Part shown: positions 52,545 through 61,177 of the stretch, one piece after another | Layout of the letters: each line of letters starts with the position of its first letter | Position numbering within the stretch: the first letter of the stretch is position 1 | Assembly (NCBI GenBank): GCA_963836425.1 | Contig: CAWIJJ010000006.1 | Location: 62,001-126,000 of the forward strand | From: CAWIJJ01 sp963836425 | Lineage (GTDB): Bacteria; Acidobacteriota; Terriglobia; Bryobacterales; Bryobacteraceae | Reading direction: 5' to 3' | DNA length: 64,000 bases | Notes under the pieces: model-generated | The model's input: the letters and a program-made list of their open reading frames with translations, nothing else | The model's database searches: none | Told to the model about the DNA's origin: nothing | Position numbers and translations under genes: made by a program

Positions 52545-53804
52545 TTATTGCGAGGACGCGCTGGCTGTGGCAGCCCTGCCGAACTTCGATTTTACAATAC
52601 GACCGATGATCTCCGTCCAGGAGAAAAAAACGTCCCGCGGGCGGCTGATCGTAAACTCGACGCCCTTCATGGTGCGGACGGCGGACCCAATGGCATCGCG
52701 CCATGGGTTGGCCTGCGGGTTCAGATTGTAGTTCATGTAGAAGACGGGTGTTTTGACTTCGGCGATCTGCTTCAGGGTATCCTGGGGCAGTCCCTCTTCC
52801 AGCATGACTTTCGGCCCGGCAAAGATCACTGCATCGGGCGACTGCTTCTCATCTTTCAGTTCGGTCGTAATGAGTTCGCTCAGGAAAACGGCGTCGGCAT
52901 GCTTCTGACTCAGCCGCCGCAAATCAACAGTGCCCAGGTTGAGCGACTTCAGCGCATTTCCGAGCGCTGGAAAATCGATCTGGGATGCCGCATCCTGCCG
53001 GTAGATCACGCGTTGCTCCTGCATGTTGTACGCGACGATGGAGAACCTGGTTACGCGCGGATCGCGGGCGATATTGCGCAGGATGGCCAGCAGCGCGTCG
53101 GTATCGAGGGGCTGCAGCGCGGCAGACGCCGAATCCTGTGGGGCAAAATTGACAACAACCTTTAGATTCAAAGGGTTATCGTGAGTGTCACGTTCGACGG
53201 GCCCTTCCTGCTTGAAAGTCTCGGCGTCGGACTGCTGGATTGCGCCGGCCGCGATCTCGAGCGACATCTCGCGGTCGCGAGTGGGCAGTTCCGCTTGGAT
53301 ATCCCAGTTGGAGGAGCAGACCCGCTCGGAACGGTCGCGCATCAGCCAGTCGATCTTGTAGCTGCCTTCGCCGACGGAAAAGGCGCCTTGCAGGTAGGCG
53401 GGACCTCCGGCGTTTTCCTCGATGGATGGGACACTGATCTTCTGCGAGAAGTAGACGGGATCGTCGGGATGGGCATCGGGGATCACGCGGAACACCATCG
53501 TGAGCTGGTTTTCCGACCCGGCCAGCTCTTTCAAGGGAACGGAAACCTCGTAACCGGAATGAAATTTGAGGTCGAAGCCCAGCACAGGTTTGATCGGAGT
53601 CACGGTGCAGGGCAGGTCTTTGCGCACTTCGCGCGCTTCGAGGATGGCGCCATCGAGCGTCAGCAGACGGACCATGCCGCCAGGACCGGAGCCGTTCATG
53701 AGAGTCTGGGCGGAGAGGAGCGAGGTCGCGGCTGAAAGACAGCCTACGGAGAGGAATCTAACTGCGCGACCGAACCGTAACCAACTGGAATTCGGCATCA
53801 GCAT
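52545..53804 (-). CDS. Secreted VWA-like domain protein
   Basis: A protein of about 419 aa with an N-terminal signal (RFLSVGCLSAATSLLSA). The region at about 55-200 is beta-rich; the C-terminal half (LKVVVNFAPQDSASAAL, FSIVAYNMQEQRVIYRQD, SPDAVIFAGPKVMLEEG) has the strand-helix alternation of acidobacterial VWA-domain proteins, but a clear MIDAS DxSxS is not present. The start is approximate (53804, 53798 or 53828). It is followed directly by the exported methyltransferase. Confidence 0.72.
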   Translation of the reverse strand: MLMPNSSWLRFGRAVRFLSVGCLSAATSLLSAQTLMNGSGPGGMVRLLTLDGAILEAREVRKDLPCTVTPIKPVLGFDLKFHSGYEVSVPLKELAGSENQLTMVFRVIPDAHPDDPVYFSQKISVPSIEENAGGPAYLQGAFSVGEGSYKIDWLMRDRSERVCSSNWDIQAELPTRDREMSLEIAAGAIQQSDAETFKQEGPVERDTHDNPLNLKVVVNFAPQDSASAALQPLDTDALLAILRNIARDPRVTRFSIVAYNMQEQRVIYRQDAASQIDFPALGNALKSLNLGTVDLRRLSQKHADAVFLSELITTELKDEKQSPDAVIFAGPKVMLEEGLPQDTLKQIAEVKTPVFYMNYNLNPQANPWRDAIGSAVRTMKGVEFTISRPRDVFFSWTEIIGRIVKSKFGRAATASASSQ

Positions 53805-53985
53805 CGCCGTGAGCACCCGTATTACCAATTCACAAACAACAGGACGGCCTGTCAGGAATCATTATGGTCGCAATTCGCATCAGTCGCAACCACGATTGCC
53901 ACCTTTTACTGGTGGTCCGTACTACTGTTGGGAATTCCCGCGGCGTTTCGCGGCATCCAAGCTCTGGAGGGGTGTCAAAGCGATC

Positions 53986-54648
53986 ATGTTTGAGATGGAT
54001 CGAACGAAAACGCAGGGAGAGGCTGTTCCGTCGGCGGAGGGACTCTCCGCGGAAGTGATTGTCAGTCCCGACGCTCGGAAGGAGCGGAGGGTGCCGCCTG
54101 GCCAGTCGCGAACCCGAAAATGGCCGGTTCTGGATGCAAGCGGGCCGCCCGCGGGGCTCAGCCGGGAGACGTGGCGATTCCGGTGCAACGGCCTGGTAGG
54201 CAAAGAATGCGATTGGTCGTGGGAACAATTTTCTTCCCTGCCGCGAACGAAGGTTTTTGCGGACTTTCATTGCGTCACGCGGTGGTCGCGCCTGGGCAAC
54301 CTCTGGGAGGGGGTTTCCACCCGGGAAATCATTCACCACGCCGGGGGAGTGGATCCTGAAGCACGTTACGTGATGGTTTACGGGCACGACCGCGGATGGA
54401 ACACAAACCTGCCGCTAGAGGATTTCCTGGGCGAGGATTGCCTGGTGGCGACCCTGCATGATGGCGAGCCGTTGACGGCGGAGCACGGCGGACCGGCAAG
54501 GCTGATTGTGCCGCGGCTGTACGCATGGAAAAGCGCGAAGTGGATTTCCGGCATCGAGTTGATGCGGGAAGACCGGCTCGGCTTCTGGGAAGCGAACGGC
54601 TATCACCGGCGCGGCGACCCGTGGCAGGAGGAGCGGTACGGAGCGTAA
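53986..54648 (+). CDS. Molybdopterin-binding (sulfite oxidase-fold) oxidoreductase
   Basis: A 220-aa SUOX-fold protein. The molybdenum-ligating Cys is in FADFHCVTRWSRLGNLWEGV near residue 100; GGPARLIVPRLYAWKSAKWISGIEL near 166-190 and GFWEANGYHRRGDPWQEERY at the end are family signatures. It is a compact YedY-like type without a signal peptide or haem domain, so a cytoplasmic or unknown partner is implied. Long in-frame starts upstream overlap the opposite-strand VWA gene and are not used. Confidence 0.9.
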   Translation: MFEMDRTKTQGEAVPSAEGLSAEVIVSPDARKERRVPPGQSRTRKWPVLDASGPPAGLSRETWRFRCNGLVGKECDWSWEQFSSLPRTKVFADFHCVTRWSRLGNLWEGVSTREIIHHAGGVDPEARYVMVYGHDRGWNTNLPLEDFLGEDCLVATLHDGEPLTAEHGGPARLIVPRLYAWKSAKWISGIELMREDRLGFWEANGYHRRGDPWQEERYGA

Positions 54649-54652
54649 CGGT

Positions 54653-55033
54653 TCAGTGAACGGCGGACCGGCACTTCAGGCGGTGACCGGCGGGCCGTTC
54701 GGTGTGGATCTCGTCGAGCATGCTGGTGACCTGGACGGCATCGGCGGAGAAGCCGGATGCAGCCAGCGCGCGCCGCACTTCATCCACGCGGGAGGCCCAG
54801 GCGGGAAACTCTACCAGGGTGGCGGAAACGGCTTCTTCGTGGCCATCGGGGAAGACCGTAACCACGGTGGCATCGTGGTAGATTTCGGGGTTGATCGGGA
54901 AGTTGATCTTCGCAAGGGATTCGAGCAGGGATTCAAGATCGCAGGCATCCACCTGGATGGAGACACACACCAGCGGACCTTCGCTGCCGCTCAGCGGCGC
55001 ATTTGCGGGCAAAGCTTTTAGCCAGACGCTCAC
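54653..55033 (-). CDS. Hypothetical protein (126 aa)
   Basis: A small soluble protein with VSIQVDACDLESLLESLAKINFPINPEIYHDA and a C-terminal helical region (RVDEVRRALAASGFSADAVQVTSMLDEIH). No family recognised. GTG 55033 is chosen because ggagg lies four bases upstream and because the longer frame to 55159 runs through a terminator hairpin. It is convergent with the molybdopterin gene, four bases apart. Confidence 0.7.
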   Translation of the reverse strand: MSVWLKALPANAPLSGSEGPLVCVSIQVDACDLESLLESLAKINFPINPEIYHDATVVTVFPDGHEEAVSATLVEFPAWASRVDEVRRALAASGFSADAVQVTSMLDEIHTERPAGHRLKCRSAVH

Positions 55034-55070
55034 GGTTCCTCCAGCATCCGGCGAAGGGGGCCGTTCTACC

Positions 55071-55104
55071 AACAAAAAACCCTGGTGCCCAAAAGCGCCA
55101 GGGT
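55071..55104 (-). terminator. Rho-independent terminator downstream of the ADOP permease
   Basis: On the minus strand accctggcg pairs with caccagggt (one G-T wobble) around an 8-base loop and is followed by TTTTTT. It lies about 170 bases past the permease stop and just before the hypothetical gene at 55033, so it separates the two transcripts or attenuates the second. Confidence 0.75.
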
Positions 55105-55276
55105 CGAAATGTTCTCGAACAGACCGACTCGCCTTTAGCACTTTTTTTCGTGGTTGCAATTAGCCGGGCGAACTATCGAAAACCGCCCTAAATCATTCCA
55201 CGTCACAACTACGATAACATCGGCTGCGGGACGGCGCAAGAGTTTTCCGGACGCCGCGGACGCCGCCGTCAATCCC

Positions 55277-57703
55277 TCAATCGGCGCGCAACGCAATCGC
55301 CGGGTCGATCCGCGATGCACGGCGCGCCGGTACGTACCCTGCGACGCCGGCCACCAGGGCCAGCACCACTGGCACCCCGATGACGGTCACCGGATCGCCC
55401 GGAGCCACCCCGAACAGCAATCCCTCGAACGCCCGTCCCAGTGCGCGCGACGCGACCATCCCGATGGCCGCTCCCGCCATCGCCAGGCCCAACGTCTGCA
55501 GCATGATTCCGGCCTGCAGCCGTCCTGCCGGAGCACCCAGCGCCATCCGGATACCGATCTCCTGGGTTCGCTGACTCACTCCGTAGGACACTACCCCGTA
55601 AATCCCCAGGCTCGCCAGCAGCATCGCGAAGAGGGCGAAACCGCCCAGGAGGATCACGACGAATCGCCGCGGCGACACCGCCCGATCCACCAATTGCTGC
55701 AGGGTGCGGAAATCCTGCCCTGGCAGATTGGGCGCGATGTCCTTCAGGGAAGCCCGCACGCTCGCCGCCACCTGCGATGGGGGCAGAGAACTGCGCACCA
55801 CCAGGTCCAACGAGGAAAAGTCGCGGCACTGCCGGATCGGAATGTACATTTCCATTCCCGATCCCTGCTCCGGCGCCAGATGACGCACATCCCCCACGAC
55901 TCCCGCCACGATTCGTTCGCCGCACGCTCTCATGACCTGTCCGAGTGCGCTCTGTCCTGGCCATAGCCTGCGGGCCAGAGTCTCATTCACGAGAATCACG
56001 TTTTGGCTCTCCGGCGTGTCGTGCCCGCTGAGATCGCGGCCCGCCACCAGAGGGATTCCCATGGCTCCAATGTAGCCGTCCGTCACCACGCGCACGAACG
56101 CGATCGGGAACTGGCCGCGAGGGTAGGTCTGCCCTTTCGCCGGAGCGCCCCAACTGCGATTCCGTCCCAGGGGCAGAAAATCCGAGAGGCCCGCCGTCTG
56201 CACGCCCGGCAACGCGCGCACGCGACGCAACACTTCATCGAAATATGCATTCTGCTGGGGCTGCGTCCGGTATTGCGAATCCGGGTCCACCCGCATGGCC
56301 ATCGCGTGTTCCGGGTGGAACCCCAGGTTCACGTCCAGCACCCGCAGGAAACTCCGCACCAGCAGTCCTGCCGCTACCAGAAGGACGCAGGCGAAGGAAA
56401 CCTCCGACACCACCAACACATTGCGTACCCACTTGCCGCCCTTCGCGCTGGAACCGCGCGAGGCGTCCTTCAAAATGTCATGCAGCGCGCACGCCGGGGT
56501 TTGCAGCGCGGGCGCGAGGCCGAAGATCAGTCCCGTGGCCACCGCCGCCAGCAGACTGAACCCAAGCACCCCCGCATCCAGCCGGACGTTCGCCAGCAGT
56601 GGGATCTTCAGCCCTGGCAGGCTTGAGATCAGCCGCGTCCCGCCCCACGCCAACACCACTCCCAATACCGCACCACACCCGGAAAGCGTCAGCCCCTCGG
56701 TCAGCATCTGGCGAAACAGTCGCCATCGGCCCGCGCCCAGCGCGGTCCGCACCGCCAGTTCCTTCTGTCGCGTCGCGGTACGCGCCAGCAGCAGGTTGGA
56801 AAGGTTCGCGCATACGATCAACATCACCACCCCGACCGCACTTGCCAATACCAGCAGCGCCGGACGAATCCGTCCGCTCACGCGCTCCTTGAGCGGCGTC
56901 ACCACGCCTTCGAAATCGTTGCGCTCCGGATGTGCCTCCGTCATCCGGCGGGCCAGCGTGCGGATCTCCGCCTGCGCGCCCTGTACGGTGACGCCCGGCT
57001 TCAGCCGGCCCACGATCGCCATCGTGTTGCCCCAGCGGTTTGTCTCCGGACTCAGAGGAAACGGTGTGTAGAGATCGAAGTGACTCCCAGGTGCGAACAC
57101 GCTGGCCATGTCGAAGCTTTCCGGCAACACCCCAACTACCGCGACTGGCTCTTCATTGATGGTGAGCGTCTTGCCCACGATTCGCGGATCGCCGGCGAAC
57201 CGCCGCTCCCAGAACCCGTAGCTCAGCATCACCGCCTTCGGCCCGTTCCACTTGCATTCGTCTGCTGTGAACAGCCGCCCGATTTGCGGTTTTACCCCCA
57301 GCACCTGGAAAAAATTGTCGGAGACCGGCACGCCGCTCAACCGCTCCGGCTCGCCCTGTCCGCTGAGCAGGTTGTCGCCGACCCCGTAGAAGGCGAAGTA
57401 TGCTCCCAGCGCCTCAAAGGTCCGGCTCTGTTCGCGCAGATCAAGCAGGTAGCCGACCTGGGTGGTCTGTCCCGAAAGGCCGCTGGAGTCGTGATTCGCC
57501 ACCCACACCAGCCGTTCCGGTTGAGTGAACGGCAGCGGCCGCAGAAGCAGCGCGTCTACCACGCTGAACACCGTAGCGCTCGCTCCGATGCCCAGCGCCA
57601 TGATCGCCACTGCGAATGCGGTAAAGCCGGCATCCCGGCGCAGACCGCGCAATGCGTACTTCAAATCCTGCCACAGGTCGGACACACTTGTTGTATTGAC
57701 CAT
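55277..57703 (-). CDS. ADOP-type MacB-like ABC permease
   Basis: An 808-aa permease of the acidobacterial duplicated orphan permease type. Two MacB-FtsX halves each have an N-terminal membrane helix, a periplasmic MacB_PCD domain (residues about 50-250 and 455-650) and three further helices: first half starts WQDLKYALRGLRRDAGFTAFAVAIMALGIGASATVFS, repeated signature LAVRTALGAGRWRL near 330 and IGIRMALGAPAGRL near 725. No ATPase gene is adjacent, as usual for ADOPs. The start at 57703 has agaggt upstream. Likely mechanotransmission or efflux of an unknown substrate. Confidence 0.95.
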   Translation of the reverse strand: MVNTTSVSDLWQDLKYALRGLRRDAGFTAFAVAIMALGIGASATVFSVVDALLLRPLPFTQPERLVWVANHDSSGLSGQTTQVGYLLDLREQSRTFEALGAYFAFYGVGDNLLSGQGEPERLSGVPVSDNFFQVLGVKPQIGRLFTADECKWNGPKAVMLSYGFWERRFAGDPRIVGKTLTINEEPVAVVGVLPESFDMASVFAPGSHFDLYTPFPLSPETNRWGNTMAIVGRLKPGVTVQGAQAEIRTLARRMTEAHPERNDFEGVVTPLKERVSGRIRPALLVLASAVGVVMLIVCANLSNLLLARTATRQKELAVRTALGAGRWRLFRQMLTEGLTLSGCGAVLGVVLAWGGTRLISSLPGLKIPLLANVRLDAGVLGFSLLAAVATGLIFGLAPALQTPACALHDILKDASRGSSAKGGKWVRNVLVVSEVSFACVLLVAAGLLVRSFLRVLDVNLGFHPEHAMAMRVDPDSQYRTQPQQNAYFDEVLRRVRALPGVQTAGLSDFLPLGRNRSWGAPAKGQTYPRGQFPIAFVRVVTDGYIGAMGIPLVAGRDLSGHDTPESQNVILVNETLARRLWPGQSALGQVMRACGERIVAGVVGDVRHLAPEQGSGMEMYIPIRQCRDFSSLDLVVRSSLPPSQVAASVRASLKDIAPNLPGQDFRTLQQLVDRAVSPRRFVVILLGGFALFAMLLASLGIYGVVSYGVSQRTQEIGIRMALGAPAGRLQAGIMLQTLGLAMAGAAIGMVASRALGRAFEGLLFGVAPGDPVTVIGVPVVLALVAGVAGYVPARRASRIDPAIALRAD

Positions 57704-57808
57704 ACCTCTTCTACTGGCGGCGTGCGATTTGGTTACGCATACGCCCGCAAAGGCGCCTGTTGCGCCGGCCGGGCCGGCCGTGATAGCCTCGTCGCCACTG
57801 GAGGAAGA

Positions 57809-58357
57809 ATGAGAACGTTGTCCAATGTGCTGGCGGCTGGTGTGCTCGTGGCAGCCAGCCTGTGCGCGCAGACGGTTCAGCCGCCCAAAACGCACCTCAA
57901 GGTTGGGGACATGGCTCCGGATTTTACGCTGCCTTCGTCGCAGGGCGGCCGGGTGACGCTGTCCGATTTTCGTGGCAAGAACGTGGTGGTTCTGGCCTTT
58001 TTCCCGGCGGCCTTCACAGGCGGCTGAACGAAGGAGTTTCAGGCGTACCAGGCTGGTATCGCCAAATTCGATCAGGCAGGCACAAAGGTATTTGGAATCA
58101 GCACCGATAACACCCCATCCCAACGCGAATTCGCGGCCAAGAATAACATCACGGTTCCTTTCCTGAGCGACTTCGTGAAGCGCGAAGTGGCCACGGCGTA
58201 CGGTGTGCTGGCGCCGTCGGCGGGAGTGGCGAACCGCTCCACTTTCGTTATCGACACGGATGGAAAGATCACCTACATCGAAGAGGGCAACACCGCGATA
58301 GACCCGACCGGGGCGACGGAGGCGTGCAGCCGGACGGCGCACAAAGCGGCCCAGTGA
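57809..58357 (+). CDS. Selenocysteine-containing peroxiredoxin (UGA at codon 73)
   Basis: A signal peptide (ending CAQT) precedes an AhpC/TSA thioredoxin fold: VGDMAPDFTLPSSQGG, LSDFRGKNVVVLAFFPAAFTGG, then TGA at 58025-58027, then TKEFQAYQAGIAKFDQAGTKVFGISTD and a normal peroxiredoxin end (NRSTFVIDTDGKITYIEEG). The TGA stands exactly where the peroxidatic Cys of FTGGCTKE should be, both sides are in the same frame and there is no frameshift, so readthrough as Sec is the best reading. Total 182 residues. A Cys near the C-terminus (TEACSR) could be the resolving residue. gaggaag precedes ATG 57809. Role: reduction of peroxides in the envelope. Confidence 0.88.
58042..58063 (+). promoter_or_regulatory. 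Candidate bacterial SECIS hairpin
   Basis: Immediately downstream of the in-frame UGA, ggcgtacc pairs with ggtat(c)gcc (one bulged C, one G-T) around the loop aggct. The loop begins 22 bases after the UGA, has G at its second position and a stem of five pairs directly under it, which satisfies the published bacterial SECIS rules (loop 16-37 bases from the UGA, G in the first two loop bases). Confidence 0.7.
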
Positions 58358-58360
58358 GAC

Positions 58361-58678
58361 TTAGCTGCCGGGACTGATTTCGGTCAATTCCAGCAAGAGC
58401 ACCGTGCCGCAGTTTGCGCAAACCAGCGATCCATCCTCGGCCATGAACACGGCGATGGAATCGCAGCGCGCGCAGGCGGCGGTGGGGTCGGCGGCCTCGG
58501 GCAGCGGATCCGGCGGCACGACACTCGAAACCGTGCCGCCTTTGGCCGAGGTGAGGGTTTCAAACGTCGTGCCGCAATTCGAACACACATGATTGAAGCA
58601 GCAGCCGGGGGTGCAACTGTAGAAGACATCCCCGCTGCCGCACTGCGGACAGTGGATTTCCAGCTTTCGTGTACGCAC
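58361..58678 (-). CDS. Double zinc-ribbon hypothetical protein
   Basis: A 105-aa protein with four CxxC pairs: CPQC near residue 10, CSNC near 32, CARC near 69 and CANC near 87, plus CTPGCCFNHVC between the first two. These make two zinc ribbons. It starts next to the PpiC gene's stop on the same strand and ends three bases from the peroxiredoxin stop. Function unknown; zinc ribbons of this kind bind nucleic acid or proteins. Confidence 0.82.
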   Translation of the reverse strand: MRTRKLEIHCPQCGSGDVFYSCTPGCCFNHVCSNCGTTFETLTSAKGGTVSSVVPPDPLPEAADPTAACARCDSIAVFMAEDGSLVCANCGTVLLLELTEISPGS

Positions 58679-58679
58679 C

Positions 58680-59600
58680 TTACTGCTTGGGGAAGTTGAA
58701 GAACTCGGGATCGAGTTTCACGCCGTTGCGCCCTTCGATCTCCTTGAGAGCTTTCTGCGCCAGTTCCGGCTGAAGTCTCTTTTCGATTTCCGGTTTGGCC
58801 GCTTCGAAACTCTCTTCCTTGTCCTCGCAGCGGATGATGTGATAGCCGAACTGCGATTTGACGGGCTGGCTGATTTCACCGGGCTTGAGGGCAAAGGCGC
58901 CTTCCTCGAAAGCCGGCACCATCTGGCCGCGTCCAAAGGTTCCGAGGTCGCCGCCGTTGGTTGCAGCGCCCGAATCGTCGGATTCGGCGCGCGCGACGGT
59001 GGCGAAATCTTCGCCCGCCGCGAGACGCTTACGGATCTCCTCAGCGCGGGCGAGAGCCTCGGCTTCGGTGAGGTCTTTCTGGCCGGGCTTCAAAGCAATG
59101 GGCGACCCCTGCATGCGGATGAGAATGTGCCTGGCGTGCACGCGCTCCATTTCCGACTTGTGTTCGTCGAAGTACTGCTTGAGATCGGCCTCGGAGGGCT
59201 TTAGATCCTTGGTGATCTGCTCGGCAGTCAGGCTGGCGAGAATATTGGTGGCGTCAAATGCGACCTTGGTCTTGAATAGGGCTTCCTGATCGATTTTCCG
59301 GCGTTTGCCTTCTTCGGCGAGGGCGAACATGCGCACAACACCGTCGACGAACTGCTTGCGTCCCGGGCCGCGGGCGGCAGTCTGATACTGGGCCGGCATT
59401 GACTCGATCATGGCCTCAAACTCGGCGGCGGTGACTTTGCGGTCGCCGACGGTAATCACCACGCGATCCGGAGGGACGTTCGGAGCCGGAGTTTCCGCGG
59501 CTGCGGCCGGCGCGGGTGCGGGGGCCGCGACGGGGGGAGGGGTCTGCGCCAACAGGCATGCGAGCGGACACACAAATAGCAAGGTACGGAAACAAATCAT
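58680..59600 (-). CDS. Exported PpiC-type peptidyl-prolyl isomerase
   Basis: A 306-aa foldase: signal peptide (FRTLLFVCPLACLLAQ), an Ala/Pro linker to residue 45, SurA_N-like helices (ITVGDRKVTAAEFEAMIESM ...), then a parvulin domain (HARHILIRMQGSPIAL, GEDFATVARAESDDSGAATNGGDLGTFGRGQMVPAFEEGAF, FGYHIIRCEDK). It is distinct from the lipoprotein at 50968. The next gene downstream starts two bases later. Confidence 0.94.
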   Translation of the reverse strand: MICFRTLLFVCPLACLLAQTPPPVAAPAPAPAAAAETPAPNVPPDRVVITVGDRKVTAAEFEAMIESMPAQYQTAARGPGRKQFVDGVVRMFALAEEGKRRKIDQEALFKTKVAFDATNILASLTAEQITKDLKPSEADLKQYFDEHKSEMERVHARHILIRMQGSPIALKPGQKDLTEAEALARAEEIRKRLAAGEDFATVARAESDDSGAATNGGDLGTFGRGQMVPAFEEGAFALKPGEISQPVKSQFGYHIIRCEDKEESFEAAKPEIEKRLQPELAQKALKEIEGRNGVKLDPEFFNFPKQ

Positions 59601-59630
59601 ATGTCCTCTATCTTACCTCGGCGCCTCCAG

Positions 59631-59951
59631 CTACGCCGCCGGCTCCACGATCGCGGACATCGAGCCTTTGGAGCGTTCCAGGCGCCAGTCTGGGCCGTAG
59701 GCATGGATCTGATCGCGTGCAAATTCGGCCTCGCGAAGCTCGCACGTGATCAGCACGGTGCGGCCGCAGCGGTCCACCTCTTCAGCATGGCGATAAGCCT
59801 GTTCGAGGGTAAAGATGAAGATGCGCTGCAGCATCTCGATCACGTAATCGTAGGTGTGATCGTTATCGTCGAGCAGCACCACCCGATACAAGGGAACTAA
59901 TTGATCCCGCTCGATCGTTTCCGCTTCCGGGCTGATCGAAGGGTTAGCCAT
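59631..59951 (-). CDS. clpS: ATP-dependent Clp protease adaptor ClpS
   Basis: A 106-aa N-end-rule adaptor that hands substrates with bulky N-terminal residues to ClpA. The core VVLLDDNDHTYDYVIEMLQRIF near residues 24-45 and the later AEEVDRCGRTVLITCELREAEFARDQIH match ClpS, including the Asn-Asp substrate-pocket residues. ATG 59951 places a short polar N-terminus before the core; ATG 60014 would overlap the divergent cysteine desulfurase. No clpA is adjacent. Confidence 0.93.
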   Translation of the reverse strand: MANPSISPEAETIERDQLVPLYRVVLLDDNDHTYDYVIEMLQRIFIFTLEQAYRHAEEVDRCGRTVLITCELREAEFARDQIHAYGPDWRLERSKGSMSAIVEPAA

Positions 59952-60000
59952 CCGTACTGTCCAGTATGCTTCATTATGCGCCAGAATGGAGAAGGAGCAG

Positions 60001-61164
60001 ATGCCCAAGACCATCTATCTGGACTATCATGCCACTACCCCGGTCGACCCCCGGGTGCTGGAGGCGATGTTGCCCTACTTCGGAGCGAAGTTCGGCAACC
60101 CGGCGAGCCGGACCCACAGTTTCGGATGGGAGACCGAGAAGGCTGTCGCCCTCGCACGCCAGCGCGTCGCCGACCTTGCCGGAGCCGAACCACGTGACAT
60201 CGTGTTTACGAGCGGCGCCACCGAATCCAATAATCTGGCCATTAAAGGAGCGGCCGAAGCGTACCGGGCCAAGGGCCGGCACTTCATCACCATGTCCACC
60301 GAGCACAAGGCCGTGCTCGACCCGATGCATCACCTGGAGCAGCAGGGCGCGGAGGTGACGATCCTGGCGCCGCGGCCGGACGGGCTGATAGACCTGGACG
60401 CCCTCCGCGCGGCCATCCGTCCCGACACCGTGCTGGTGAGCGTGCTGTTCGCCAACAACGAGATCGGCGTCATCCAACCGGTGCGCGAGATCGGCGCCAT
60501 CTGCCGCGAGCGCGGCGTGCTTTATCATTGCGATGCGGCGCAGGCGTTCGCCAAGCTGCCGGTGAACCTGGCGGAAGATCCCATCGACCTGCTTTCCTTC
60601 AGCACACATAAGTTTTATGGACCGAAAGGCGTGGGCGGCCTGTACGTCCGGCGGCATCCGGCGAGGGTGCAACTGGCCGCGCAGATGGACGGCGGCGGCC
60701 ACGAAAACGGCTACCGTTCGGGGACGTTGAACGTGCCGGGGATCGTGGCGACGGGTGCGGCATGCGCCATAGCGGGGGAAGAAATGGCGGCCGACGCGGA
60801 ACGCATCGGCATCCTGCGCGACCGGTTGAAGGAGAGGCTGGAAGCGGGGCTCGAAGACCTGCGGATCAACGGCTCGATGGAGCACCGGCTGCCGGGAAAC
60901 CTGAACGTGAGTTTCTGCGGCGTGGACGGCGAGACGCTGCTGATGAGCCTGCCGGACCTGGCGCTTTCTACAGTGTCGGCGTGCAGTTCGAGCGCCATGG
61001 AAACCAGCTCGGTGGTGCGCGCGCTAGGCGCCGGCGAGGAGCAGGCGCAGTCGTCGGTGCGTTTCGGGCTGGGTCGTTTCACAACGGCCGGGGAGATCGA
61101 ATACGCCGCCACGCGCGTAGTGGAAACGGTAACCCGAATCCGAGCGTTGACACCGGTGGCTTAG
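60001..61164 (+). CDS. Cysteine desulfurase (IscS/NifS family)
   Basis: A 387-aa PLP enzyme that removes sulfur from cysteine for Fe-S and other thio-cofactors. YLDYHATTPVDPRVLEAMLPYF, GATESNNLAI, the PLP Lys in SFSTHKFYGPKGVGG near residue 202 and the catalytic Cys in STVSACSSSAMETS near 325 are present. ATG 60001 is preferred over 59986 because ggagaaggag lies 5 bases upstream. No iscU/iscR is adjacent. It could also act as a selenocysteine lyase-type partner for selenoprotein synthesis, which is inference. Confidence 0.94.
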   Translation: MPKTIYLDYHATTPVDPRVLEAMLPYFGAKFGNPASRTHSFGWETEKAVALARQRVADLAGAEPRDIVFTSGATESNNLAIKGAAEAYRAKGRHFITMSTEHKAVLDPMHHLEQQGAEVTILAPRPDGLIDLDALRAAIRPDTVLVSVLFANNEIGVIQPVREIGAICRERGVLYHCDAAQAFAKLPVNLAEDPIDLLSFSTHKFYGPKGVGGLYVRRHPARVQLAAQMDGGGHENGYRSGTLNVPGIVATGAACAIAGEEMAADAERIGILRDRLKERLEAGLEDLRINGSMEHRLPGNLNVSFCGVDGETLLMSLPDLALSTVSACSSSAMETSSVVRALGAGEEQAQSSVRFGLGRFTTAGEIEYAATRVVETVTRIRALTPVA

Positions 61165-61177
61165 TTTAGCAGTTGCG

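Noticed and set aside
58028..58357. Reading the peroxiredoxin as a truncated 72-aa protein plus a second ORF
   Set aside because: Both parts share one frame and the TGA replaces the catalytic Cys, with a SECIS-like hairpin; truncation explains this less well.
58361..58678. Zinc-ribbon gene as part of a selenium-protein operon
   Set aside because: It is on the opposite strand, convergent with the peroxiredoxin; adjacency alone is not evidence of a link.
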